Assembly (NCBI GenBank): GCA_020637495.1
Contig: JACJVV010000003.1
Location: 1-64,000, forward strand
Direction: 5' to 3'
Origin: Candidatus Woesearchaeota archaeon
GTDB taxonomy: Archaea; Nanobdellota; Nanobdellia; Woesearchaeales; JACJVV01
DNA length: 64,000 nucleotides
Position numbers and translations under genes: made by a program. Below are positions 9,200-17,847 of the stretch, one piece after another. The stretch's first letter is position 1. The number at the start of each line of letters is the position of its first letter. The notes beneath the pieces are model-generated. The model ran no database searches. It was not told the DNA's origin and saw nothing but the letters and a program-made list of their open reading frames with translations.

Positions 9200-9976
9200 T
9201 TAGAACTCCGTGAAAAGTATCTTCTTATGCGAGTAGGTTATCTTTATCATGTCATCTGTTTTTACAGAATATTCCCGATTTATGCTGTCAAAGACCACAA
9301 TCCCGTCGCTGATAGATTTGAACTCGAGCTCATCAACTATTCCAACACGTTTCTTTGCCCTGTATATCCTGCCAAAATATGGTTCTCTTATGACAAATTC
9401 CATCTTCCTGCTATCTATAGGCAGTTTCTTTCCTCCTGCAGACTTGACCCATGCAGTCGAGCCTATAGGTGTTGATATTATTATACCTGTACTCTTCTCT
9501 ACATTCTTATCAAGGTCGTAAAGATACATCAGATAAGGCTTATCCCTTGATATGGATACTTCATTCACTGCAAGCCCAGGTATCTTCTTACCGTTGACAT
9601 GGACTTGAAGTCTTGGCAACTCCCTTATCTTCGCTTTTCCCTCTGCAAATTGCTTAAACCTCTTCTCAAAATCATCAAACTTTGTCCTTGTCAGATATCC
9701 TTCAGTAAGCATTGGATTGCTGTTGACTGAAAACACTATGCAGTCATTGCGTATCTTCTGGCATGTACGCAATGTTGTACCATCACCACCAACTATGATG
9801 ACCAGTGCTCTCTTGAGCAGATCCTTAGGCGTCACTTTCTCCCTTGCCTTGCTCCTATGCTTATATCCCAACCTGTTCAGGATCTCTGAGACCATTGCAC
9901 ATGCTTCACAGTGCTCATGCTTGTATACGACGAGAATATTCTTCAGATATTGGTCAAGCTGTTTCTTTTTCAACAT
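9200..9976 (-). CDS. nadK: NAD kinase
   Basis: A 258-residue protein that would phosphorylate NAD to NADP with ATP or polyphosphate. It has the invariant GGDGTTL motif, NEVSISRDKPYLMYLY (the N-E conserved region) and the glycine-rich STPIGSTAW motif. The longest frame begins at a TTG (9997), but ATG 9976 is preferred because the TATA (10000-10008) lies about 28 nt upstream and the first residues MLKKKQLDQYLKNILVVYK suit the fold. Followed immediately by a coiled-coil gene. Confidence 0.92.
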   Translation of the reverse strand: MLKKKQLDQYLKNILVVYKHEHCEACAMVSEILNRLGYKHRSKAREKVTPKDLLKRALVIIVGGDGTTLRTCQKIRNDCIVFSVNSNPMLTEGYLTRTKFDDFEKRFKQFAEGKAKIRELPRLQVHVNGKKIPGLAVNEVSISRDKPYLMYLYDLDKNVEKSTGIIISTPIGSTAWVKSAGGKKLPIDSRKMEFVIREPYFGRIYRAKKRVGIVDELEFKSISDGIVVFDSINREYSVKTDDMIKITYSHKKILFTEF

Positions 9977-10244
9977 GTTTGAATTATGCACAACCAAGGT
10001 TTATATAGTTTACTTTAAGATAAGGTTTTGTTTCTATTAATAGGTTTATTTTTCAATAAAAGATATCATTCAGAAAAGAGGCATAATTATCCAGCGAGTG
10101 TAATGGACATTGAATTGAGTAGGGGAGTCTTTTACCAGAATGTTATGAATCAGCTAATTCTTAACCAGTAGGTAGCACTTACTCACTTTATGTACAAACA
10201 CATGTTTAAATATCAGTTGTGTTAAGTATATACTGATAATACAA

Positions 10245-10538
10245 ATGTCGCAAAAACTAAAACAGGATAAGAAAACAAGCAAAGGAATTGGTCCAGATCA
10301 GGAAACACTCAAAGAGGAGATGGATTACTGGGTAAAGGATTTTGAGAAGAAGATAAGCAGGACTAATGACATACAGACTGCTGTAGATGAGAACAAGCAG
10401 AATATCGACTATAACTATGAACTGATAAAAGGACTACAGAAAGAGATCGCTGATATCAAGAAAGATATGGCACAGATGAAGCACTACAACTTCATAGCTA
10501 TGAAAAGCAGGCCATTGAGAGACCTAAGTGAACAATAA
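10245..10538 (+). CDS. Coiled-coil protein of unknown function
   Basis: A 97-residue, strongly charged protein with heptad spacing from about residue 30 to 80 (QTAVDENKQNIDYNYELIK, GLQKEIADIKKDMAQMKHY). No domain recognised. TATA-like sequences occur at about 10203-10212 and 10226-10233. The preceding 240 bp (10000-10244) hold the NAD kinase promoter and nothing else I can support. Confidence 0.55.
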   Translation: MSQKLKQDKKTSKGIGPDQETLKEEMDYWVKDFEKKISRTNDIQTAVDENKQNIDYNYELIKGLQKEIADIKKDMAQMKHYNFIAMKSRPLRDLSEQ

Positions 10539-10563
10539 TCCATAATCCTATATTAATATAAAA

Positions 10564-10944
10564 TTAATTTGTTATCTCAGCTTCTATTTTTTTAAGTGCA
10601 GCGTCGATAGCATGGAAGACATTCCTATCTTCTGATTGCGAAGACATGACTTTGCCTTCGTATATCATCTTTGCATTTATATGGAAAAGCTTAGGCTTGT
10701 CTGTAGTATTATGTATAGGCTTCATGGTCAGATGGAGCTTCTCAAAATTCTTGACAAGGTCATTATATCTCTTCGTATATGTACCGACAATCTTCTTGAT
10801 GATCGTCATAGAACCTGGCATAAGATTGACAAAACCTGTCAGCTCTATATGGCCGCCTAATTCTAATGTATCATCAGAACTGCTTACAGTAACTTCATCC
10901 TTAAGCTCTTCATCTGGAGATTGATCTACTTCAAGTTCTGACAT
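10564..10944 (-). CDS. HPF/RaiA-like ribosome hibernation factor (S30AE domain)
   Basis: A 126-residue protein. After an acidic tail of about 30 residues it follows the S30AE pattern: IELTGFVNLMPGSMTIIKKIVGTYTKRY (strand-helix), FEKLHLTMKPIH (strand), FHINAKMIYEGKVMSSQSEDRNVFHAIDAALKKIEAEI (strand, strand, helix). This is the fold that binds the 30S decoding site in bacteria; in archaea the role is inferred. The upstream region has TATA-like CATATAAACTT near 10988 and GGGGTG before the ATG. Confidence 0.65.
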   Translation of the reverse strand: MSELEVDQSPDEELKDEVTVSSSDDTLELGGHIELTGFVNLMPGSMTIIKKIVGTYTKRYNDLVKNFEKLHLTMKPIHNTTDKPKLFHINAKMIYEGKVMSSQSEDRNVFHAIDAALKKIEAEITN

Positions 10945-11101
10945 AGCTGTTACACCCCCATATCACATTTTCCTATATTAATCTTGAAGTTTATATGTTT
11001 TTTGCCATATCTTGACTTATTATAATATTATGCTGGAAGCGTATCTCAATATCGCGAACTATAGGGCAATCTTTAAATATAGGCATATTTCAAGAAACAC
11101 C

Positions 11102-11887
11102 ATGGATATCACATTCTTCCATGGCATGCCGATATGGCTTCTAGGGGCAATCTTCAGCCTTGCTGCAGGACTTGCTACAGGATTAGGAGCTGTAGTCGTA
11201 TTCTTCTTCAAAGACGTCAAGAAGAAGACAAAAGACATCATGCTTGCATTCGGTGCTGGAGTCATGCTTGCAGCTACTTCATTCTCGCTGATCATACCAG
11301 GACTAGAAGCTGCGGGTGAGGGTATAAATGGTGCATCAATCATGGTTGCAGGCATGCTCATAGGTGGATTATTCCTGTGGGGAGCAGATAGATGGATCCC
11401 TCATGACTTCTTCATGCATGGAAAAGAAAGAAAGCATTTCATGTCATTGAGGAGAGCATGGCTTTTCATCATCGCAATAACATTGCACAATTTCCCTGAA
11501 GGACTTGCTGTCGGAGTAGGATTCGGAAGTGGCGACTTACTGAATGGATTGACATTAGCATTAGGAATCGGACTTCAGAACATACCTGAAGGATTGGCAG
11601 TTGCACTCGCCTTGATAGCGAACGGATACTCTCGAGGAAGATCATTCATGATAGGATTGGCTTCAGGTCTTGTTGAGCCAATCGGTGGACTCCTGGGAGC
11701 AGGCATAGTGTCTGTATTCCAGCCAGTATTACCATGGGGACTGGCATTTGCAGCAGGAGCAATGCTGTTTGTGACAGTTGGAGACATCATTCCAGAAACA
11801 CATAAGCATGCAGAAGCAAGGATGGTTACATTTGCAGCACTTGTCGGATTTTTAGTCATGCTTTTCCTAGATGTTACATTAGGATAG
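11102..11887 (+). CDS. ZIP-family metal ion transporter
   Basis: A 261-residue integral membrane protein of the ZIP (ZupT/GufA-like) family that imports divalent metals such as zinc or iron. The two signature metal-site helices are clear: LHNFPEGLAVGVGFG and GLQNIPEGLAVALAL, preceded by FGAGVMLAATSFSLIIPGLE and a short loop with HDFFMHGKERKH. Eight TM helices are expected. The longest frame starts at 11012, but ATG 11102 (MDITFFHGMPIWLLGAIF) is preferred: the TATA CTTTAAATAT (11071-11080) lies exactly 26 nt before it. Confidence 0.92.
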   Translation: MDITFFHGMPIWLLGAIFSLAAGLATGLGAVVVFFFKDVKKKTKDIMLAFGAGVMLAATSFSLIIPGLEAAGEGINGASIMVAGMLIGGLFLWGADRWIPHDFFMHGKERKHFMSLRRAWLFIIAITLHNFPEGLAVGVGFGSGDLLNGLTLALGIGLQNIPEGLAVALALIANGYSRGRSFMIGLASGLVEPIGGLLGAGIVSVFQPVLPWGLAFAAGAMLFVTVGDIIPETHKHAEARMVTFAALVGFLVMLFLDVTLG

Positions 11888-11917
11888 AATATTAATAATA
11901 TAGATTGAAAAATACCT

Positions 11918-12877
11918 TCAATAATATGCCTGTAACAATCCATCAAGACCAGATTTGATATGCATAGATTCAAATTCCTCTTTCCTTGAAAGGAAATCCT
12001 GTATGTTGTCGGCTTCTCCTGTGATAAGGTCACTTACCATCAGCAAGCTTGCAAATTTTATTCTCCTGCCATCAACAAGATTATAGAAATCACGATATAC
12101 TGCAAGAGCACTCTCTTCCATCGAAACAGTTCCTCTGAAGATCCCTGGATAGTATGATTCATGGATTGAATCAGCAAGTATATTGCTGAATATATCAGGC
12201 GTAGTTTTTGTAGCACCTGTGTATATCCCTTGCTCAGCTAGTCCATTGGAGACTGCTGCTCCGAACAGGCACATCCTTAATCCTTCATCTGTTTCCGTCG
12301 AATATTTGCCATCATCCAGATCTTCTTTGAAATCGATGATCTTGCTGATCGCTCTGTCAAATTTGTAAGATGCGTCATAGGACTCGCCTATCCTTTTGAG
12401 GATTGCTGAAACCTTTGGAATCTCTTTTATCTCTTCTGTAAAGCTTTTTGCATATAACTCAGAAAGGTACTTCAGAAGCGTCAAGACTGGAACTGAAGTC
12501 GAATCTGCACCATAAATCTCATCTACAACTACCATATCTCCAATCCTGTAATCGCTATCATATCCTCCAGAGGTGCCAACCCTTATAAGATTCATATCAT
12601 CATGTTCACATGCTTCTATTATTTCAGGCCATGTGCAGGATACACTTCCAGTCCCCATCCCCGTATTGAATAAAGTGACAGGCATCCCTTTGTATGTTCC
12701 ATTGATTACAACTTTACCTCTATCAGCATTCTCGATAGGATCTTCTGCTGAATCAAGAAGTTTAGCTGCTTGAAGAATCCGTCCTCTGCTTCCTGCAGTA
12801 AGTATATTAGGATGGACACTACTTGCATGAGTGTGGTATGCCTTATCACCTATATCAAATGTTATAAGCCTTCGCAT
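11918..12877 (-). CDS. Nucleoside phosphorylase family protein (PNP/UDP phosphorylase)
   Basis: A 319-residue protein of the PNP_UDP_1 family, which cleaves nucleosides with phosphate to base and ribose-1-phosphate. Seen: FNTGMGTGSVSCTWPEII, RVGTSGGYDSDYRIGDMVVVDE (the family's G-T-S/C-G core) and a C-terminal VSMEESALAVY in place of the usual M-E-S-A. An insertion of about 60 residues (about 165-225) makes it longer than typical. Base specificity is unknown. ATG 12877 is chosen over upstream starts because TATA CTTTATAATAAGG (about 12898-12908) sits 26 nt away; a longer frame would add an unlikely hydrophobic tail overlapping scpA. Divergent from scpA. Confidence 0.85.
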   Translation of the reverse strand: MRRLITFDIGDKAYHTHASSVHPNILTAGSRGRILQAAKLLDSAEDPIENADRGKVVINGTYKGMPVTLFNTGMGTGSVSCTWPEIIEACEHDDMNLIRVGTSGGYDSDYRIGDMVVVDEIYGADSTSVPVLTLLKYLSELYAKSFTEEIKEIPKVSAILKRIGESYDASYKFDRAISKIIDFKEDLDDGKYSTETDEGLRMCLFGAAVSNGLAEQGIYTGATKTTPDIFSNILADSIHESYYPGIFRGTVSMEESALAVYRDFYNLVDGRRIKFASLLMVSDLITGEADNIQDFLSRKEEFESMHIKSGLDGLLQAYY

Positions 12878-12987
12878 AGCATGAAATACTCCAACCTTAT
12901 TATAAAGAATTATGTCGGTCAATATATAGTATAAAATAAGCAATACCAAGGACAATATTTTTATATCAATTATACTTAGATCAGAAT

Positions 12988-13836
12988 ATGGTAGATGTAT
13001 TGGATGATGAGTCGATAAAAGCAAAGGCTGAAGAGATAGAAAAAGAGATTTCTGGAATGGAAGGCCTCGATAGCAAGCCAGGGCATGAGACAGTTCTTGA
13101 TCTTATAGTAAAGAAGGATGATGTAACATGGAAGACAATCATACTTGAACTTGTAAACAGCAATAAGATGGATCCCTGGAACATCGATATCAAATTATTG
13201 ACTAAAGAGTATCTTCGGATAGTAAAGGAACTTAAAGAGCATGATTTCAGGGTATCTGGGAAGATAATCCTTGCAGCTGCATTGCTGTTGAAAGTGAAAT
13301 CCATCCGGTTGCTTGAAGGCGACCTAAATGCACTTGACCAGTTATTCGCTAATACCCAGGATCAGGAGGAAGATATGCTTGACATGACTGATGAGGTATT
13401 ACCTGACCAGATACGTGATATGGAATCGCATAAGCTCATACCTAGAACACCGCAGCCTCGTAAAAGGAAGGTCTCCATCTATGATCTTGTCGATGCATTA
13501 GAGAAAGCATTAGAGGTCAAGGAAAGACGTATACTAAGAAGGATGCCCACACTTGATCTGGAGATCCCGAAAAAGACTCCTGATGTTACAGTCCTTATGG
13601 GACATCTTTTCGAGAAGATCGAGCACCTTTACGCACTGAACAAGCCGAAAGTATTCTTTGATGACCTCACGCCAGGCAATACCAAAGAAGACAAAGTCAT
13701 AACTTTCATACCATTGCTGCATCTTGATAATTTGCGAAAAGTAGATCTGCATCAGGGAGAGCATTTCTCGCCTATAGAGGTTCATCTTTCTAATTCCAAG
13801 ATACAAAAAGAGATAGAGAAGGAGATCGGTGAGTGA
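12988..13836 (+). CDS. scpA: Segregation and condensation protein A (SMC kleisin)
   Basis: A 282-residue kleisin that bridges SMC heads in chromosome condensation. The family signature is visible from about residue 35: ETVLDLIVKKDDVTWKTI, NKMDPWNIDIKLLTKEYLRI, FRVSGKIILAAALLLKVKS. The C-terminal winged helix with the acidic/hydrophobic end is also present (VTVLMGHLFEKIEHLY, FIPLLHLDNLRKVDLHQ). TATA ATTTTTATATC (about 12956-12966) lies about 27 nt before the ATG. The final stop overlaps the beginning of the longest form of the next frame. Confidence 0.9.
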   Translation: MVDVLDDESIKAKAEEIEKEISGMEGLDSKPGHETVLDLIVKKDDVTWKTIILELVNSNKMDPWNIDIKLLTKEYLRIVKELKEHDFRVSGKIILAAALLLKVKSIRLLEGDLNALDQLFANTQDQEEDMLDMTDEVLPDQIRDMESHKLIPRTPQPRKRKVSIYDLVDALEKALEVKERRILRRMPTLDLEIPKKTPDVTVLMGHLFEKIEHLYALNKPKVFFDDLTPGNTKEDKVITFIPLLHLDNLRKVDLHQGEHFSPIEVHLSNSKIQKEIEKEIGE

Positions 13837-13873
13837 AGTTAGTTTTATAAACAATATTCAATTCTCATCCTAT

Positions 13874-14329
13874 ATGCAAAAAGTAGATCAGAGTGGAATC
13901 TATATTGGCAATGCTGGACAAGCGCAGGGTTTTCTGAATCTAGACAAAAGGATAGAAAATGCAAGCTTTGCAAAGATGATCCAAGTCAATATCAATAGAG
14001 AAGATGGTATTCTAACTGTGATGTACTGTGGGATTTGGGACAGGATCCAGCATAAAGAACTGTTCAGGGGATTGTGTCATAGCATTTTTGATGGTGAAGA
14101 ATACAAGATCCATGAGGAGTTTGCATATCAAGGCAGAAAAAGAGTTGTTGATATCATGGGAGCTGGATTTGTTGAGATAAGACCAGATATGATAATTGGG
14201 TATGGTGTGTCGGCAGGATTCAATATTGAACCTAATGAGAATCATTTGCGTAAGGTTGCAGGACTGTACAATCTGAAGAGTAAAGTTGATATTGATCATG
14301 AGCCTGATAAGTCTGTAAAAAATATATAA
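13874..14329 (+). CDS. Possible Janus/Ocnus (PHPT1-like) family protein
   Basis: A 151-residue protein. The central part resembles the Janus/Ocnus family, which includes protein histidine phosphatase PHPT1: FRGLCHSIFDGEEY (compare the R-G...H-x-x-I-x-D site of PHPT1, putative catalytic His69), DIMGAGFVEIRPD (its G-G-G-R-I strand) and IIGYGVSAGFNIEPN (its Y-G-Y-S-M-A-Y-G strand). This is by-eye alignment and may be wrong. ATG 13874 is preferred because a TATA (about 13840-13850) is about 27 nt upstream; a GTG start at 13829 overlapping scpA is an alternative with a closely spaced SD. Confidence 0.5.
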   Translation: MQKVDQSGIYIGNAGQAQGFLNLDKRIENASFAKMIQVNINREDGILTVMYCGIWDRIQHKELFRGLCHSIFDGEEYKIHEEFAYQGRKRVVDIMGAGFVEIRPDMIIGYGVSAGFNIEPNENHLRKVAGLYNLKSKVDIDHEPDKSVKNI

Positions 14330-14363
14330 GTTTATAAGCAATATAATAAAAGAAGTTACTACG

Positions 14364-14903
14364 ATGAATGTAAAAAGAATTATTGCAATTATGCTATTAT
14401 TTCTAATTATCTTATTAGTCGGATGTTCAGAAAATGAGAATACAGATGTTATACTACCAGACAATAATGTGAATGTTAGTATGAGTCCTATCATTAGTTA
14501 TGAAGAGCTTGGAGAACTTGGGTTAGCAGACAACGGTTGCAGGACGGAGCAATACAAGACGGGAGAGTTCTCAACATTATCTGAGTATAGCTTCTGCAAT
14601 TACACTATTGAAAGCTTGGATGATACTGAAGTCATAATAGAACTGAAGGAATTTACTGATCTTGAGAACTTGAACGGATCATACCAATATGAATCTTTGC
14701 ATCTACGAGGCTATCAAGGCATGATCAGCGAAGATGAATATGGCGACATGAGCAGGTTCTATGTAAATAACGAGTCAGATGTCTACTACTACCATCTTTG
14801 GATCGCCGATAAACTGCAACTCATCCATGTAACATCTAAAGGAAGCAAGGATGCAGAGGGCATAATCGTCAATATCGGAAATTATCTATTAGCAAGAAAG
14901 TAA
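14364..14903 (+). CDS. Predicted lipoprotein of unknown function
   Basis: A 179-residue protein with an N-terminal lysine/arginine, a hydrophobic helix (IIAIMLLFLIILLVG) and a bacterial-style lipobox LLVGC at residues 17-21, then a secreted, acidic, mixed alpha/beta domain with two more cysteines. A signal peptidase II gene is in the same window (46377-46823). No family recognised. TATA AAGTTTATAAGC (about 14327-14340) lies about 27 nt before the ATG. Confidence 0.7.
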   Translation: MNVKRIIAIMLLFLIILLVGCSENENTDVILPDNNVNVSMSPIISYEELGELGLADNGCRTEQYKTGEFSTLSEYSFCNYTIESLDDTEVIIELKEFTDLENLNGSYQYESLHLRGYQGMISEDEYGDMSRFYVNNESDVYYYHLWIADKLQLIHVTSKGSKDAEGIIVNIGNYLLARK

Positions 14904-14935
14904 GGTAAACTATCGAGCAAAGCTCTCAGTTCATA

Positions 14936-14967
14936 CTTTCTGACAAAATAAGAATTTAGTCAGAAAG
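14936..14967 (+). terminator. 9-bp hairpin after lipoprotein gene
   Basis: CTTTCTGAC (14936-14944) and GTCAGAAAG (14959-14967) are perfect inverted repeats with a 14-nt AT-rich loop. The element lies between the lipoprotein stop and the pfdA TATA box (14971-14984). It may act as a terminator or as an operator for pfdA; position allows either. Confidence 0.4.
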
Positions 14968-15005
14968 CAATAAACTATATAAAAAGCCTAGATTTCTCCC
15001 AATAC

Positions 15006-15446
15006 ATGACAGATAAAAAGAAAGCTGAAGGACCTAGCGTGGAAAAGCAGCAGCAGTTGCAGCAGAAATACATGGAATTCCAGATGCTACAACAGCAGAT
15101 GAAGCAGATAAGCGAGAATATGCAGCAAGTCACTGAAAGGATTGCAGAAGTAAGCAAGGTCATTGAGAATGTGAAGCAATTGGGGGAGGTATCAGAAGGT
15201 AATGAGATTCTTGTGCCTATAAGCAATGGCATATTCATAAAGGCAAAATCAGGAAAGACAACTGACTTCCTTGTAAATGTCGGATCCAAATCTGTAGTCC
15301 AGAAAGACCAGAAAGGTGTGATAGAGCTCCTTGAGAAGCAGAAAGTTGAGCTTATCGAGCTGCAGAATGATATGACAAGAGACCTTGGAGAGCTTGAGGA
15401 TAATGGAATGAGACTCCAGGATGAGCTTCAGGCAATAATGAGATAA
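15006..15446 (+). CDS. pfdA: Prefoldin subunit alpha
   Basis: A 146-residue chaperone subunit. Two long coiled-coil helices (about residues 13-60 and 100-145, glutamine-rich at the start) flank the beta hairpins (ILVPISNGIFIKAK and FLVNVGSKSVVQKD), the prefoldin alpha layout. It assembles with beta subunits to hand unfolded proteins to the chaperonin. TATA ACTATATAAAAAG lies about 27 nt upstream, consistent with leaderless expression. It is followed 10 nt later by ftsY, a pairing common in archaea. Confidence 0.93.
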   Translation: MTDKKKAEGPSVEKQQQLQQKYMEFQMLQQQMKQISENMQQVTERIAEVSKVIENVKQLGEVSEGNEILVPISNGIFIKAKSGKTTDFLVNVGSKSVVQKDQKGVIELLEKQKVELIELQNDMTRDLGELEDNGMRLQDELQAIMR

Positions 15447-15456
15447 GGTTGGCAAA

Positions 15457-17259
15457 ATGTTTGGATTTCTAAAGAATAAACTCAAGGAAGCTGTCTCTAA
15501 ATTCAGCAAGAAGGTTGATGAAGAAGGCAAGGAAGAAAAGGTAGAAGTAGAGAAGGAAGTAGAAGAGAAACCGAAGAAAGAGCAACCGAAAAAGGAAAAG
15601 CCTGCTCCTGAGAAAGAAGAGAAAAAGACTGAAAAGAAAGAGCCAGCTAAAGAGACTAAAGAAGAAAAGCAGGAGAAAGCTTCTGAAAAAACAGAAAAAT
15701 CTGTTCCTAAGGAAGAAGAACCTCACATTGAAGAGAAAGAGGAGCCAAAGGAAGAGAAGAAAGGATTCTTTGCAAAACTCAAGGATACATTCAAGAGAAA
15801 AGATGTCTCAGCAATTGAAGAGATAGAAGAAGAAGGAAAAGAAGAGACTATTGAGGAGAAAGAAGAATCAAAAGATGAAAAGTTAGAGGAAGAAATCCCT
15901 GAGGAAGTTAAGGAAGAACCAGTTATTGAGAAAGAAGAAATCATTGAGAAGAAAAAAGAAGAAGAGAAAACACTTGCTGAAGAGAAAGAGGAAGATATTC
16001 CAGAAGAACCAGCTCCTGAAGAGAAAGAAGAGATCATGGAGGAGCCTAAGGATATAACTCCCGAGATCAAGGAAGATATTGAGAAGCTCGAGGAAGATAC
16101 TAAGAAAGAGGAGAAGATAGAAGAGGAGATAGTCGAGAGTGTTGAAGAGTTCGAGAAAGTCGAAGAAGATGCAGAGAGACTAGAGGAAGAAGAGAAGGAA
16201 CCAGAAGAACCTATAGAAGAAGAGATCAAAAAGCAGGAGAAAGAAGAAGAGGAGATCATTGAGGATATTGATGAGATCGAGAAGGATATCGAAGAATCTG
16301 TAGAAGAAGTAAAGGAAGATAAGGCAAGGAAAGAAGAGAAGAAAGAAGCTACTGAAGAACCAGTATCTGAGAAGAAAGGTTTCTTCGCAAAGATAAGAGA
16401 GACGATAACTACAAAGAAGATCTCTGAGAAACAATTTGAGGATATGTTCTGGGAGATAGAGATGGCACTGCTTGAGAACAGCGTCGCTGTGGAAGTGATT
16501 GAGAAAATAAAGGATGACCTGAAGAAGGCTGTGGTCGACAAACCTATCCCAAGGAAAGATGTCGAGACTTATGTCATAAAGAACATGATAAGGTCAATAG
16601 AGGAGCTCTTTGATCAGCCCAATATAGATATTATAGAGAACATCGAGAAGAAAAGGAAAGAGAAGAAACCATATGTAATCTGCTTTGTAGGAGTCAATGG
16701 TTCTGGCAAGACGACAACTATCGCGAAATTTGCCCATATGCTCAAAAATAAAGGCAAGACATGCGTTCTTGCGGCATCTGACACATTCAGAGCAGCTGCA
16801 ATAGATCAATTACAACATCACGCTGACAAATTAGAGACAAAACTGATAAGACATGATTATGACGCTGATCCTGCAGCGGTCGCATTCGATGCTATAAAGC
16901 ATGCAGAATCAAAAGATAAGGATGTGGTCCTCATAGACACTGCAGGAAGACTTCATTCAAATGCAAACTTGATGGAAGAGCTCCATAAGATAGTCAAGGT
17001 TGCAAAGCCTGATCTGACAATATTCCTTGGTGAAGCGATAACAGGCAATGACTGCATAGAACAGGCAAGAGAATTCGACAAGATGGTCAAGATCGATGGC
17101 ATAATACTATCAAAAGCTGATATCGATGAGAAAGGTGGAGCAGCCATCTCAATAAGCTACGTTTTGAAGAAACCAATACTATTCTTGGGAGTTGGGCAGA
17201 ATTATGAAGATTTGAGACATTTCTCTCCTGATTATATAATGAAACAGCTTGAGATATAG
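15457..17259 (+). CDS. ftsY: Signal recognition particle receptor FtsY with very long acidic N-terminal region
   Basis: A 600-residue SRP receptor GTPase. The NG domain occupies about residues 305-600: N-domain helices, then P-loop GVNGSGKTT (412-420), ASDTFRAAAIDQL, LIDTAGRLHSN, LSKADIDEKGGAAISI and FLGVGQNYEDL. Residues 20-305 are an almost unbroken Glu/Lys-rich low-complexity stretch. Three amphipathic membrane-binding-like helices punctuate it: residues 1-20 (MFGFLKNKLKEAVSKF), 101-115 (KKGFFAKLKDTFKRK) and 307-320 (KKGFFAKIRETITTK). The last two are near copies. Typical archaeal FtsY is about 300-400 residues. In operon with pfdA. Confidence 0.95.
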   Translation: MFGFLKNKLKEAVSKFSKKVDEEGKEEKVEVEKEVEEKPKKEQPKKEKPAPEKEEKKTEKKEPAKETKEEKQEKASEKTEKSVPKEEEPHIEEKEEPKEEKKGFFAKLKDTFKRKDVSAIEEIEEEGKEETIEEKEESKDEKLEEEIPEEVKEEPVIEKEEIIEKKKEEEKTLAEEKEEDIPEEPAPEEKEEIMEEPKDITPEIKEDIEKLEEDTKKEEKIEEEIVESVEEFEKVEEDAERLEEEEKEPEEPIEEEIKKQEKEEEEIIEDIDEIEKDIEESVEEVKEDKARKEEKKEATEEPVSEKKGFFAKIRETITTKKISEKQFEDMFWEIEMALLENSVAVEVIEKIKDDLKKAVVDKPIPRKDVETYVIKNMIRSIEELFDQPNIDIIENIEKKRKEKKPYVICFVGVNGSGKTTTIAKFAHMLKNKGKTCVLAASDTFRAAAIDQLQHHADKLETKLIRHDYDADPAAVAFDAIKHAESKDKDVVLIDTAGRLHSNANLMEELHKIVKVAKPDLTIFLGEAITGNDCIEQAREFDKMVKIDGIILSKADIDEKGGAAISISYVLKKPILFLGVGQNYEDLRHFSPDYIMKQLEI

Positions 17260-17313
17260 TCTGCAGCATATAATTAGAAAAACTATATAAATCACTATTT
17301 CTAGAATAACCAT

Positions 17314-17673
17314 ATGGCACTCAACTTAATAGGCATTGTTGTTCTGGTTGTGATATTGTTGATAGTCTATTTTCTGCTCACAGTCATGATAAGAGAGATC
17401 ACTGAACTATACAAGGTTGAGCAGCATACGATGCTTAATGCTTCTAAGATATCAGGTGTTATTGTTGGGCTGATGCTTATACAATATCTTATGTCAAAAT
17501 GGGCAATCATCTCAGGGATTGTTCTTGCAGTCATGGTGATATCATTATTCTATATAATTCAGAGAGAATACAAGACAGAGCTAAAGAAGACTGTATTGAT
17601 AGGGTTCTCTATAATAATTGGTTTTGGAATATTGGCTGCTGCTCTTGCAGGATTGATAATCTGGCTTAGATGA
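17314..17673 (+). CDS. Small membrane protein, about four TM helices
   Basis: A 119-residue hydrophobic protein with helices near residues 4-26, 45-60, 63-83 and 95-117, and short charged loops (REITELYKVEQH, REYKTELKK). No family recognised. TATA ACTATATAAATC (about 17281-17292) lies about 27 nt before the ATG, supporting an independent leaderless gene downstream of ftsY. Confidence 0.65.
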   Translation: MALNLIGIVVLVVILLIVYFLLTVMIREITELYKVEQHTMLNASKISGVIVGLMLIQYLMSKWAIISGIVLAVMVISLFYIIQREYKTELKKTVLIGFSIIIGFGILAAALAGLIIWLR

Positions 17674-17688
17674 TATCTCATTCAGTAA

Positions 17689-17700
17689 ATTTTAAATACT
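17689..17700 (+). promoter_or_regulatory. TATA box of the leuA leader transcript
   Basis: ATTTTAAATACT is centred about 27 nt before the ATG at 17721. By the spacing seen across the window, transcription would begin at or next to that ATG, so the first leader peptide would be translated from a leaderless 5' end. Confidence 0.6.
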
Positions 17701-17720
17701 TCTTGCGATTCCCTTATCCT

Positions 17721-17777
17721 ATGACTAGCAATAATTCACTAAGTTTGGAATTGGTTCTGCTAGCTCTGCTACTATAA
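17721..17777 (+). CDS. leuA leader peptide 1 (18 aa, 8 leucines)
   Basis: ATG to TAA encodes MTSNNSLSLELVLLALLL. Eight of 18 residues are leucine (CTA x4, TTG x2, CTG x2; no CTC or CTT). The ATG coincides with the predicted transcription start, so it needs no ribosome binding site. It is too small for ordinary gene calling. It resembles, in principle, the leu leader peptides of bacterial attenuators. Translation and function are inferred from composition and position upstream of leuA. Confidence 0.7.
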   Translation: MTSNNSLSLELVLLALLL

Positions 17778-17847
17778 TTAAGGCCAGCGTCATTTCTGCG
17801 GGCTTAGACAAAAACAACTAGATAGAAGACAAACCGAGGAAACAAAA

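Noticed and set aside
10102..10170. 22-codon frame in the 10000-10244 gap
   Set aside because: No TATA at proper distance, no SD, and no recognisable bias.
15723..16541. Long Ser-rich minus-strand frame opposite ftsY
   Set aside because: It is the mirror of the Glu/Lys-rich region (GAA/GAG read as TTC/CTC-Ser); no promoter or conserved motif.
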